Shown one piece after another: positions 35,599 through 43,945 of a stretch of DNA of 64,000 nucleotides. Numbering within the stretch: the first letter of the stretch is position 1; each line of letters opens with the position of its first letter. The translations under genes were made by a program, and so were the position numbers. Origin of the DNA: Treponema bryantii (GTDB taxonomy: Bacteria > Spirochaetota > Spirochaetia > Treponematales > Treponemataceae); the NCBI RefSeq assembly GCF_900111035.1, contig NZ_FOFU01000003.1, forward strand, positions 62,001-126,000. The letters run 5' to 3'. The notes under the pieces are model-generated. The model searched no databases. It saw only the letters and a list, made by a program, of their open reading frames with translations, and was not told the origin of the DNA.

Positions 35599-36477
35599 AT
35601 GCCAAAATCGTTTTCCGAACTTGAAAAATCACATCCATGTTTTGGTAGCCACGGAGCTACAACAGGCCGCATACATCTTCCTGTATGTCCAGGCTGTAAC
35701 ATCGCGTGCCGCTTCTGCGAGCGTTCAATCAACACAACAGAAAACAGACCAGGCGTAACAGCTCATGTTCTTAAGCCAGAAGAAGCAGCAGAAATTGTAG
35801 GAAAGGCAATTCAGATCAGTCCCGAAATCAAAGTGGCAGGAATTGCCGGTCCTGGCGATACCCTTGCCAGCGATAATGCTTTCAAAACTTTCAATCTGAT
35901 AGGGCAGCAGTATCCGCAGCTCATAAAGTGTATGAGTACAAACGGCCTGCTTCTCAACGAACGTGCCGATGAAGTAATTGCTGCCGGAATCGACAGTCTT
36001 ACCGTTACCGTAAATGCCGTAGATCCGGAAATTGAAGCTCAGCTCAACGATTACATAATCTGGCACGGCAAAAAAATCGACGGGGTAGAGGGCGCAAAAA
36101 TCCTCATAGAAAATCAGCTTGCCGGAATCAGAAAAATTGCCGAAGCGGGAATTACCGTAAAAGTAAATACGGTATTAGTTCCGCGCATAAACGGCGCTCA
36201 CATTTCCGAGATCGCCGCGGCGGTCGCAGAAGCCGGAGCTGAAAAGTATAACATCATACCGCTAATTCCTTCTGCAAAACTCAAGGACGAGCCGGCTCCA
36301 AACTGTGCAGAAATCGAGGCAGCACGCCGTGCCGCCGGTGAATATATCGAACTCTTCCTGCATTGTAATCACTGTCGTGCAGACGCAGCAGGTGTACCGG
36401 GAAAATCAGATATTACCCGCCAGCTTTATGCAAAAATTGGCCCGGGCAGTTATGGAGAAAATTTCTCCCATGGCTGA
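35599..36477 (+). CDS. nifB: NifB-type radical SAM cofactor maturase
   Basis: 292-residue radical SAM enzyme that builds the 8Fe carbide-containing precursor (NifB-co) of nitrogenase-family cofactors. Visible are HPCF with Cys14, GRIHLPVCPGCNIACRFC with the SAM-cluster cysteines 33, 37 and 40, GPGDTLA, and C-terminal HCNHCRADAAG with Cys256 and Cys259. All cluster-ligand cysteines expected for a NifB core are present. It has no fused NifX domain; a separate nifX-like gene overlaps its end. It shows that the island's reductases probably carry a complex FeS cofactor, not a simple 4Fe4S as in protochlorophyllide reductase. Confidence 0.92.
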   Translation: MPKSFSELEKSHPCFGSHGATTGRIHLPVCPGCNIACRFCERSINTTENRPGVTAHVLKPEEAAEIVGKAIQISPEIKVAGIAGPGDTLASDNAFKTFNLIGQQYPQLIKCMSTNGLLLNERADEVIAAGIDSLTVTVNAVDPEIEAQLNDYIIWHGKKIDGVEGAKILIENQLAGIRKIAEAGITVKVNTVLVPRINGAHISEIAAAVAEAGAEKYNIIPLIPSAKLKDEPAPNCAEIEAARRAAGEYIELFLHCNHCRADAAGVPGKSDITRQLYAKIGPGSYGENFSHG

Positions 36478-36823
36478 TAAATACCGCGTTGCCATAGCCA
36501 GCACAGACGGCGAAACAGTAAACACTCACTACGGAAAATCAGAAATCTTCTATATCTATATCGTCGACGATGATGAAGGCTATGACCTCCTGGAAAAACG
36601 CAGCTTAAAACCTGTGTGCCAGGATGGCATACACGACAAGTCCGCAATGGACATCCACGTCCAGCAGTTCACCGACTGCAAATACGTAATAGCCAGCCGC
36701 ATCGGCGATGGAGCAATCCAATCTCTTACTACACAAGGAATTACAGCAATGGAACTTCCCGGCAGCATTGACGACGCCATCCTTAAAGTGTGGAAATACA
36801 ATCGAATTCAGGGATTATTTTAA
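36470..36823 (+). CDS. NifX/NafY-type cofactor carrier protein
   Basis: 117 residues covering one NifX/NafY (dinitrogenase cofactor biosynthesis) domain: YRVAIASTDGETVNTHYGKSEIFYIY at the start, then CKYVIASRIGDGAIQSLTTQGITAMEL. Such proteins hold NifB-co or the finished cofactor on its way to the enzyme. The ATG at 36470 overlaps nifB by 8 bases; an in-frame ATG at 36452 is also possible (GGAG at 36454-36457 favours 36470). The canonical His of NxHFG is kept in NTHYG. Confidence 0.85.
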   Translation: MADKYRVAIASTDGETVNTHYGKSEIFYIYIVDDDEGYDLLEKRSLKPVCQDGIHDKSAMDIHVQQFTDCKYVIASRIGDGAIQSLTTQGITAMELPGSIDDAILKVWKYNRIQGLF

Positions 36824-36828
36824 TTAAA

Positions 36829-37794
<966 letters not shown>

Positions 37795-37831
37795 TTTTTA
37801 GGTTTTAGGGGATAGTAAATAGGGAATAGTT

Positions 37832-37921
37832 GGGAGGGGAAGGCCTTCCCCTCGTTCCAGCCCGCTTTGCGGTCTTTCACTACCCCTTCTGCGGGGGAGA
37901 CCCCCGCAACGCCCCCCCCCC
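37832..37921. repeat. G+C-rich mosaic intergenic repeat, copy 2, with C10 tract
   Basis: GAGGGGAAGGCCTTCCCCTC, a linker with CACTACCCCTTCT and GCGGGGGAGACCCCCGC, followed by a run of ten C (37912-37921). Same block order as copy 1. The run lies about 79 bases before the next gene. Confidence 0.75.
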
Positions 37922-37954
37922 TTGTAACATCGCGAGGAGTGCAGCGTACAGTTT

Positions 37955-37987
37955 GTCATTGCGAGCGAAGCGAAGCAATCCATTTAA
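37955..37987. repeat. REP-like element copy 2
   Basis: GTCATTGCGAG ... GAAGCAATCCATTTAA, palindromic, just before the nifX-like gene. The tail AATCCATTTAA is shared with copy 1. Confidence 0.75.
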
Positions 37988-37999
37988 TAAGGAATACAA

Positions 38000-38449
38000 A
38001 TGAGCATAAAAGTTGCAATTGCATCATCCGACGGTCTCAATGTTGATTTACATTTTGGTCAGGCTAAGTCTTTTTTAATTTATGAACTGAAGGGAAGTAA
38101 GTTTTGTTTTATTGAAAAACGTGAGGTGCCGGTTCTTGAAAATGAATCGACATCGCCAGATGCAGCGACTGAGTTAAACTTCGGCGGCGGCTGTGGCGGT
38201 GGTGGCTTTGGCTGCGGAAGCGGCTCGGGCTGCGGCGGTTCAGGTGGTGGTTGCGGCGGCGGTGCTACCGGTCCACTCGCACCGGCCGTAGAACTTCTAT
38301 TAGACTGCCGATCGGTAGTTGCGGCTCAGATAGGCCAGGGAATGGGACGACAGTTCCAGCGTAATGCAATCAGCGTATTTGATATAGAGCTGCCGATAAG
38401 TGAAGCTCTGGAAAAACTTGCCGCTTATTATTTGAAGTTTGGAGAATAG
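38000..38449 (+). CDS. NifX/NafY-like protein with Gly/Cys-rich insert
   Basis: 149 residues. The two halves of a NifX/NafY domain are present: VAIASSDGLNVDLHFGQAKSFLIYE at the start and PAVELLLDCRSVVAAQIGQGMG near 95-116. Between them is an insert of about 30 residues made almost only of Gly and Cys, with Cys65, 72, 78 and 85 spaced 7, 6 and 7 apart. The insert sits at the domain's variable loop and could bind a metal or FeS species; that is an inference. An AAGGA ribosome site lies 9 bases upstream. It is followed by the trans-sulfuration gene 1 base after its stop, so the two are one operon. Confidence 0.8.
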   Translation: MSIKVAIASSDGLNVDLHFGQAKSFLIYELKGSKFCFIEKREVPVLENESTSPDAATELNFGGGCGGGGFGCGSGSGCGGSGGGCGGGATGPLAPAVELLLDCRSVVAAQIGQGMGRQFQRNAISVFDIELPISEALEKLAAYYLKFGE

Positions 38450-38450
38450 T

Positions 38451-39620
38451 ATGTCATTTTCAATAGAAACAAAATGTCTTCATCTTGAAGAAGATAGTCA
38501 GAATAATGACGGGCAGCCTGCCTGTCGTGAAAACTGTAATCACTATGGTTCAATCAGCTTCCCTATTTATCAGACAGCAACCTATGCCCATCCTGGAGTA
38601 GGAAAAAGCACAGGCTTTGATTATTCCAGACTGCAAAACCCTACCCGTGAACAGCTGGAAAAAATTGTCTGCCAGCTGGAAGGCGGCACCGATGCCTTTG
38701 CCCTTTCTTCCGGCATGGCGGCAATTACTCTGCTCATGGAGCTCTTTAAGCCCGGCGATCACCTGATTGTAGATTCAGATTTATACGGCGGCACAATCCG
38801 TCTCTTTGATAATGTTTCTTCAAAAAATGGAATTCAGTTTACCCGTGCTAATTGTTCCGGCGATGACGTGGAAAGTATAATCACTCCGGCTACAAAAGCA
38901 ATTTATGTCGAAACTCCAACCAACCCGATGATGAACGTAACCGATATTGCCGCAATGGCAAAAATCGCACACGCTCATAAACTTCTCTTGATTGTAGATA
39001 ACACTTTTATGTCTCCATATTTCCAGAACCCGCTTGCTCTTGGAGCAGATGTCGTTGTTCACAGCGGTACAAAATTTCTTGCCGGCCACAACGATACACT
39101 GGCAGGTTTTATAATCACAAAAAATTCTGAAATCAATGAAAGACTGCGCTTCCTCATAAAAACAACAGGTTCTGGTCTTGCTCCATTTGACAGCTGGCTG
39201 GTTCTTCGCGGAATAAAAACTCTTGGAATCCGAATGGAAAAAGCTCAGTCAAATGCAGATAAAATTGCCCGCTGGCTTAAAACTCAGAAGGTTGTTACAA
39301 AAGTAATTTATCCGGGGCTTGAAGAACATCCGGGGCACAAAATTATGCAGGGACAGTCTCGTGGTTTTGGATCGATGGTAACTTTCCGCTTGTCCAGTAC
39401 AGAAAAAGCTCTGAGCATTCTGGAAAAAGTTCGTCTAATAAAATATGCCGAAAGTCTTGGCGGCGTTGAAACTCTGATTACTTATCCGACAACCCAGACA
39501 CACGCAGATGTTCCGGAAGAGCTCCGTCTTAAGAATGGAATCACCCCGGAAACTCTGCGGCTTTCGGTTGGTATAGAAAATGTTGAAGACCTTATTGCTG
39601 ATCTGAAACAGGCTTTATAA
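38451..39620 (+). CDS. Trans-sulfuration PLP enzyme (cystathionine synthase/lyase or O-acetylhomoserine sulfhydrylase family)
   Basis: 389-residue Cys/Met-metabolism PLP enzyme. The PLP lysine is Lys208 in VVHSGTKFLAGHND, FDYSRLQNPTREQLE near 56-70 is the usual substrate/cofactor loop, and ESLGGVETLITYP near the end is typical. Length (under 400) favours cystathionine gamma-synthase/lyase or methionine-gamma-lyase types rather than the ~430-residue MetY, but the split is not safe by eye. The ATG with GGAG six bases before it is preferred over an in-frame TTG at 38439. In this context it could add released sulfide or methanethiol to an activated homoserine. Confidence 0.85.
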   Translation: MSFSIETKCLHLEEDSQNNDGQPACRENCNHYGSISFPIYQTATYAHPGVGKSTGFDYSRLQNPTREQLEKIVCQLEGGTDAFALSSGMAAITLLMELFKPGDHLIVDSDLYGGTIRLFDNVSSKNGIQFTRANCSGDDVESIITPATKAIYVETPTNPMMNVTDIAAMAKIAHAHKLLLIVDNTFMSPYFQNPLALGADVVVHSGTKFLAGHNDTLAGFIITKNSEINERLRFLIKTTGSGLAPFDSWLVLRGIKTLGIRMEKAQSNADKIARWLKTQKVVTKVIYPGLEEHPGHKIMQGQSRGFGSMVTFRLSSTEKALSILEKVRLIKYAESLGGVETLITYPTTQTHADVPEELRLKNGITPETLRLSVGIENVEDLIADLKQAL

Positions 39621-39629
39621 TTTATTATA

Positions 39630-39662
39630 TTGTAAACCTGATGTTTGAATGTAGGTTTACAA
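39630..39662 (+). promoter_or_regulatory. BirA-type biotin operator upstream of bioB
   Basis: TTGTAAACC, 15 bases, GGTTTACAA. This is the well-known BirA operator form (TTGTAAACC-N14-16-GGTTTACAA), placed about 28 bases before the bioB start. It predicts repression by biotin-loaded BirA. Confidence 0.9.
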
Positions 39663-39690
39663 TATAAACGGATTATAATATACTGTGTGC

Positions 39691-40647
39691 ATGGATTTAA
39701 AAACACTTGCAGAAGAAATTGTAAAAGGCCGTCGTTTACAGCGCGGTGAAGATTTTTCGTTTTTTAAGGATTGTGATCTCAATCAGCTTTGTCAGGGTGC
39801 AGATTATATAAGAAAAGAGCTTTGTGGAGACCGTGTTGATTTATGTTCAATTATTAATGGTCGCAGTGGCAGATGCAGCGAAAACTGTAAATTCTGCGCA
39901 CAGAGTTCCTTTAATCATACAAATTGCGAAGTATATGATTTTCTTAATGAAGAAAAAATAATTCAGGCAGCAAAAGAAAATCAGAAAGAAGGTATACATC
40001 GTTTTGCTATCGTAACAGCAGGAAAGGCCTTGAGTGGAGAAGAGTTTCAGAAGGCCTTATCGGCTTACAAAAAAATGCATGAAAGTGTAAATATTGACTT
40101 GTGTGCTTCAATGGGCTTTTTAACAAAGGAGCAGCTTTTGCAGTTGAAGGCCGCAGGTGTAAGAAATTATCATCACAATATAGAAACTTCCCGCAGAAAT
40201 TTTCCAAACATCTGTACAACTCACACTTACGAGATGAAACTGAATACTCTTAAGCTTGTTAAGGAAGTGGGACTGCGTGCCTGTTCTGGTGGAATTATTG
40301 GTATGGGAGAAACGTTTGAAGACAGAATCGATATGGCTCTTTCTTTGAGTGAAATCGCTGTTGATTCAATCCCGATAAATGTTCTTAGTCCAATTAAGGG
40401 AAGTCCTCTGGAAAATCTTCCTGCCTTAGCAGAAGATGAAGTGTTGCGTACTGTGGCAGTTTTCCGTTATTTTAATCCAACTGCTATGATAAGACTGGCA
40501 GCCGGGCGTTGCCATCTTTCTAATGGTGGAGAAAGAGCTTTTAATGCCGGCGCAAATGCTACAATCACCGGGAATATGCTTACTACCACCGGGACTTCAA
40601 TAAAAAGTGATAAAGAGCTTTTTAAGAAGCTTTGCAGAACTTTTTAA
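39691..40647 (+). CDS. bioB: Biotin synthase
   Basis: 318-residue radical SAM enzyme that inserts sulfur into dethiobiotin. The SAM cluster cysteines are in GRCSENCKFC (about 62, 66, 69), and the Asn/Arg residues of the 2Fe2S site region (YHHNIET, RLAAGR) are seen. A TATAAT box at 39674-39679 lies only 11 bases before ATG 39691 (5 before a GTG at 39685), leaving no room for a ribosome binding site; the start choice is open. Other bio genes are absent nearby, so dethiobiotin may be taken up or made elsewhere. It stands among sulfur genes but is controlled by biotin. Confidence 0.93.
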   Translation: MDLKTLAEEIVKGRRLQRGEDFSFFKDCDLNQLCQGADYIRKELCGDRVDLCSIINGRSGRCSENCKFCAQSSFNHTNCEVYDFLNEEKIIQAAKENQKEGIHRFAIVTAGKALSGEEFQKALSAYKKMHESVNIDLCASMGFLTKEQLLQLKAAGVRNYHHNIETSRRNFPNICTTHTYEMKLNTLKLVKEVGLRACSGGIIGMGETFEDRIDMALSLSEIAVDSIPINVLSPIKGSPLENLPALAEDEVLRTVAVFRYFNPTAMIRLAAGRCHLSNGGERAFNAGANATITGNMLTTTGTSIKSDKELFKKLCRTF

Positions 40648-40656
40648 GTATTTAAT

Positions 40657-41334
40657 TTATATAGTTATTATCTTATCACAAAGTTTGAGTGCTTCCTTAT
40701 CGTGGCTCACGAGGATTACGATTTTTCCTTGATTTGCCAGACTGCGGAAGATGTGGATTATTTCTTCTGTTCGTTCGGAGTCTACGGAATCAGTCGGTTC
40801 ATCAGCGAGAATAATCTGTGGATTATTAATGAGGGCTCGGGCTATGAGAACCCGGTGATTTTCGCCACCGGAAAGATTTTGCGGGTATTGATCTGCAAGA
40901 TGGGCGATATCAAATGCCTCAAGCAGACTGCGGGCATGTTCGGTGATTTTTGTATCGGTGTCAGAACTAGCTTTTCCTTTTGAAAGATAAGACGGCAGCC
41001 TTACATTATCCAGCACGGTAAGATTTTCAAGGAAGCTCTGTTCCTGAGAAACAAAGCCTATGTTTTTATTTCTGAAGGCAGACAGTTCTTTTTCTGAAAG
41101 GGAAGTGATTTCTGTAGGGGAGTTTTCGTATTCATTTGTATCAATTTTAATGGAACCGCTGTCTGGTTTTTGCAGACCTGCAATTAAAGAAAGGAGAGTG
41201 CTTTTTCCAGCTCCAGATTTTCCGGCAATTCCAAGAAAAGTGCCGTTTAGAGCTGTGAGGGAAAAATCATTCAGGACTGTAATTTTTCCTCCTGGGGTTT
41301 GAAAACTTTTTGTAAGATGCTTTATATCTATCAT
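40657..41334 (-). CDS. ABC ATPase of the MacB/LolD type
   Basis: 225-residue ATPase: Walker A GKSGAGKST near 36-44, LSGGE near 150, Walker B ILADEPTD near 172, H-loop His near 206. Sequence style is MacB/LolD/FtsE, partner of type VII (mechanotransmission) permeases. It overlaps the permease gene by 4 bases and ends 10 bases from convergent bioB. Last gene of the binding protein-DUF4418-permease-ATPase operon. Confidence 0.9.
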   Translation of the reverse strand: MIDIKHLTKSFQTPGGKITVLNDFSLTALNGTFLGIAGKSGAGKSTLLSLIAGLQKPDSGSIKIDTNEYENSPTEITSLSEKELSAFRNKNIGFVSQEQSFLENLTVLDNVRLPSYLSKGKASSDTDTKITEHARSLLEAFDIAHLADQYPQNLSGGENHRVLIARALINNPQIILADEPTDSVDSERTEEIIHIFRSLANQGKIVILVSHDKEALKLCDKIITI

Positions 41335-42521
41335 TTGAAAATCACTTCCTTTTTCGAAATTTTAATTGCGCTGTAAAGGGCAGAAATTAATGCTGCTAAA
41401 ACTATTATTGCAAAGCTGATTAAGGCAAAGCCTGTAATTACAAGCGGATTTGACAGTGAAAATGGTAATCCGATTTTTTCTGAAATCAAAAGGTTAAATG
41501 GCAGGACTATAAGGGCCGAAATAAAGATTCCGATTATTGCTCCAAAAAATCCTATGCTGCCTGCTTCAAATAAAAGAAGCTTTTTAAGAGTGTCACTGTC
41601 GGCTCCAAGAACTCTCAAAATGGAATATTCCTTGAAGCGTTCATTTGCAATTAGGGAGAAAACAACTCCCAGTGTAAAAATTGTAACTAAAAGAATAAAT
41701 AAACTTAATGCCTGAGGAAAAATCACAAAGGCTGAAATTCGTTCTGCAAGATTTGAAATGAAAGATGAACCTGTAATTACCTGAACGTCTGGTAGAGCTG
41801 TTTTTATGCGAAGGGCAGTACTGTCTGGTTTTGCATCTGGCTGCAACTTTACAAAAATAGAAGAGATTTTTGTGTTTGTGTCTCCATCAGAAATAAAACC
41901 AAAGCCCTTGCTTTTTGCATCCTCAAAAATATTCTGCAGGGTATTGAGGTCGGTGTAGATTGCGTTATCCATACCTGTGCTGCTTTTAGAAAGGCGGGAG
42001 GTTATTTTGTGCTGCTGTCCGAAAAACTTTACTTCTTTATTTGGAGTTGAGATATTGCTTCCTGCGAAAATATATTCGCTTCCTTTCTGAGGTCGGACTT
42101 TTGTTCTGGCCCAGTTTTGAATTAAAAAGTCTGTATCTGGCTCAAAGCCGATAATCTGAATCGGGAAATCGCAGCAGCTTTCACTCAGGCTTGTCAGATA
42201 AAACTGACCGCTTGCTTCTTTTACTCCTTGGACAGTGCGGACAATTTCTTCGGCACTTTTATCCATGTAAAAATAATTTGGTTCTCCATTCAGAAGAATA
42301 TTTTCCATCTGACCTTCATAACCTTTTGGAACAATCATAAGGTCTGCGCCAAGACGATTTTTGAATCCCTTGATGCCGCCTTTTAGGCTTGAGGTTATAA
42401 TCAGACTTCCAAAAAGTACGGCTGCTGAAAGTGAAGTCAGTGTGATGAGGGCTGCCGTTCGGAAAGGCTTGCGCCTGATATTTTCAAGCGCAAGTATTTT
42501 TGTTGTTATCGCTTTTTCCAT
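41331..42521 (-). CDS. MacB/FtsX-type ABC permease
   Basis: 396 residues with the type VII layout: one membrane helix near the N-terminus (about 22-45), a large extracytoplasmic domain (about 50-265) and three helices at the C-terminus (about 275-390). The FtsX signature region LRVLGADSDTLKKLLLFEAG is clear. Such permeases move substrates out or act mechanically; they are not importers. The start at 42521 overlaps the DUF4418 gene by 16 bases. Pairing with an import-type binding protein in one operon is odd. Confidence 0.88.
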   Translation of the reverse strand: MEKAITTKILALENIRRKPFRTAALITLTSLSAAVLFGSLIITSSLKGGIKGFKNRLGADLMIVPKGYEGQMENILLNGEPNYFYMDKSAEEIVRTVQGVKEASGQFYLTSLSESCCDFPIQIIGFEPDTDFLIQNWARTKVRPQKGSEYIFAGSNISTPNKEVKFFGQQHKITSRLSKSSTGMDNAIYTDLNTLQNIFEDAKSKGFGFISDGDTNTKISSIFVKLQPDAKPDSTALRIKTALPDVQVITGSSFISNLAERISAFVIFPQALSLFILLVTIFTLGVVFSLIANERFKEYSILRVLGADSDTLKKLLLFEAGSIGFFGAIIGIFISALIVLPFNLLISEKIGLPFSLSNPLVITGFALISFAIIVLAALISALYSAIKISKKEVIFK

Positions 42522-42709
42522 AAGATGATAGTCTGTGCTAACGAGATAACGAAAATCACAATTCCAAAAACTAATACTACAGGTGCTGTTACCTTGTGGC
42601 AGTGCATGCTGGCCATGCCGCAAACCTTAGCGAATGTGTAAGGTGCAATGCCAACGAGTAAACCGAGCAATGCAATGAGTGATGATAAAATAATGTTGAT
42701 GTTTTTCAT
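42506..42709 (-). CDS. DUF4418-like small membrane protein
   Basis: 67 residues with two membrane helices (about 5-27 and 42-63) joined by a loop with the motif CGMASMHCHK. Cys/Met/His residues in this loop suggest metal or heme contact, and DUF4418 proteins carry a similar C..M.MKCH motif; the family call is from memory of that motif. It has an AGGAG ribosome site, starts 10 bases after the binding-protein stop and overlaps the permease. Confidence 0.7.
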   Translation of the reverse strand: MKNINIILSSLIALLGLLVGIAPYTFAKVCGMASMHCHKVTAPVVLVFGIVIFVISLAQTIILWKKR

Positions 42710-42719
42710 GATGTTTCTC

Positions 42720-43805
42720 CTAGGCTCTTGAGCCGTTAATTTCCTTATAAGTTTTTGTCGCGCTATCGTAGATGTAGCCGTCTGGAACTCCAAAGAGTTC
42801 GATGTAGCCCTGTTCAATTAATTTTTCAATATCAGTTGTCTTTTTCAGGATTCCAGCTGTCTGCAACTGACGTGCTGCAGCATCAAAGGTTTTCTTTCCG
42901 AGTGAGCGGCTTGGCTGATAGTTCAGTTCTTCGAGAAGGGCTGCATTAAAGTCGAGATCGCCCGCAACCAAATCGTTTTCAATCTGAAGCTGTGCGGCTG
43001 CCCGAGGTTCTGCTTCAACATAAGCAGCTGCCTTTTGCAAAGCGCGGGTAACAGCTGCAGCACCCGCTGGGTTTTCACTGAGTAATTTGTGAGTTACAAA
43101 CTGCTGGCAGCAATATTCTTTTACAAACTTTTCATCAGTGCCGGTATCCAGAATCTTTCTAAAGCCGTATGCAAGTTCGCCTTTTGTCGCAACAGGATCA
43201 TGAGCTCCTATTACATCTACTGCTCCATTATTAAGGGCAATTGCAAGGTCGGCAGATGCATAAGCAACAAATTCAACTTCATTATTTTCTGCAGTAACAC
43301 CAATTCCTACGTCCATCAGTTTACGTTTAAGATTCATAACTGCAGAGTCTGCAAGTCCTGGAACACCGATTGTTTTTCCGCGAAGGTCTGCAACCGACTG
43401 AATATCGCTGTCTGCGCGAACATAATACTTTGTACAACCGATATGGATTCCAGATGTAAAGGAAATTGGAAGACCGTTTTCAATCGCCTGCAATTGAGTT
43501 GCATAAAGACCGTAACCTGCATCTACTTTACCAGAAGCAATCATTTCTGCAAGAGTTGCTCCACCTTCAACTACAACAACATACTCTGCCTTCTGTCCGA
43601 TTTTTGCCAGTTCTTCATCAAAAAGACCAAGTTTCCATGCCACATGAACAGGGGCACCACAAAGGTTACCTGTCTGATAGTTGATTCTTACAACCTTCTG
43701 TTCAGGTGCGCTGTTTGCTACCTGTTTTTTTGAGCATGATGTTAATGCGCCTGCTAATGCGAGTGCTGCAAGTGTCATTCCCGCAATTTTTGATAGATGT
43801 TTCAT
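42720..43805 (-). CDS. NMT1/SsuA-type substrate-binding lipoprotein
   Basis: 361-residue lipoprotein (lipobox LTSC, Cys about 24) with the nitrate/sulfonate/taurine binding-protein fold: VRINYQTGNLCGAPVHVAWKLGLFDEEL, then GGATLAEMIASGKVDAGYG and LRGKTIGVPGLADS. The start before KHLSKIAG has GGAGG six bases upstream. It could serve the orphan SsuBC-type transporter encoded at 47175-49116, whose own binding protein is missing, or the MacB-like system next to it. A variant of the shared operator lies upstream. Confidence 0.87.
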   Translation of the reverse strand: MKHLSKIAGMTLAALALAGALTSCSKKQVANSAPEQKVVRINYQTGNLCGAPVHVAWKLGLFDEELAKIGQKAEYVVVVEGGATLAEMIASGKVDAGYGLYATQLQAIENGLPISFTSGIHIGCTKYYVRADSDIQSVADLRGKTIGVPGLADSAVMNLKRKLMDVGIGVTAENNEVEFVAYASADLAIALNNGAVDVIGAHDPVATKGELAYGFRKILDTGTDEKFVKEYCCQQFVTHKLLSENPAGAAAVTRALQKAAAYVEAEPRAAAQLQIENDLVAGDLDFNAALLEELNYQPSRSLGKKTFDAAARQLQTAGILKKTTDIEKLIEQGYIELFGVPDGYIYDSATKTYKEINGSRA

Positions 43806-43857
43806 AAATACCTCCAGTATTATTGTTCGCATAAAATGGACAATAATAACTTAATTA

Positions 43858-43874
43858 CCTACTATCTTAGTATG
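43858..43874 (-). promoter_or_regulatory. Variant shared operator before the binding-protein gene
   Basis: CCTA-N9-TATG, with TTA/TAA flanks. One half-site deviates from TAGG. It is 53 bases before the start at 43805. Confidence 0.55.
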
Positions 43875-43945
43875 TTATAACAGAAAGAAAGGAGGCTGAG
43901 TAATATTTATTTCTTATCTTAACTATAGGAAAAATCTATATCCGA

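Noticed and set aside
38439-38450. TTG start for the trans-sulfuration enzyme
   Set aside because: The GGAG ribosome site at 38441-38444 lies after this TTG and serves the ATG at 38451.
42720-43805. Thiamine-precursor (HMP) binding protein
   Set aside because: The NMT1/THI5 fold is shared by pyrimidine, sulfonate and nitrate binders. No thiamine genes or TPP riboswitch are near, so this specificity is unsupported.
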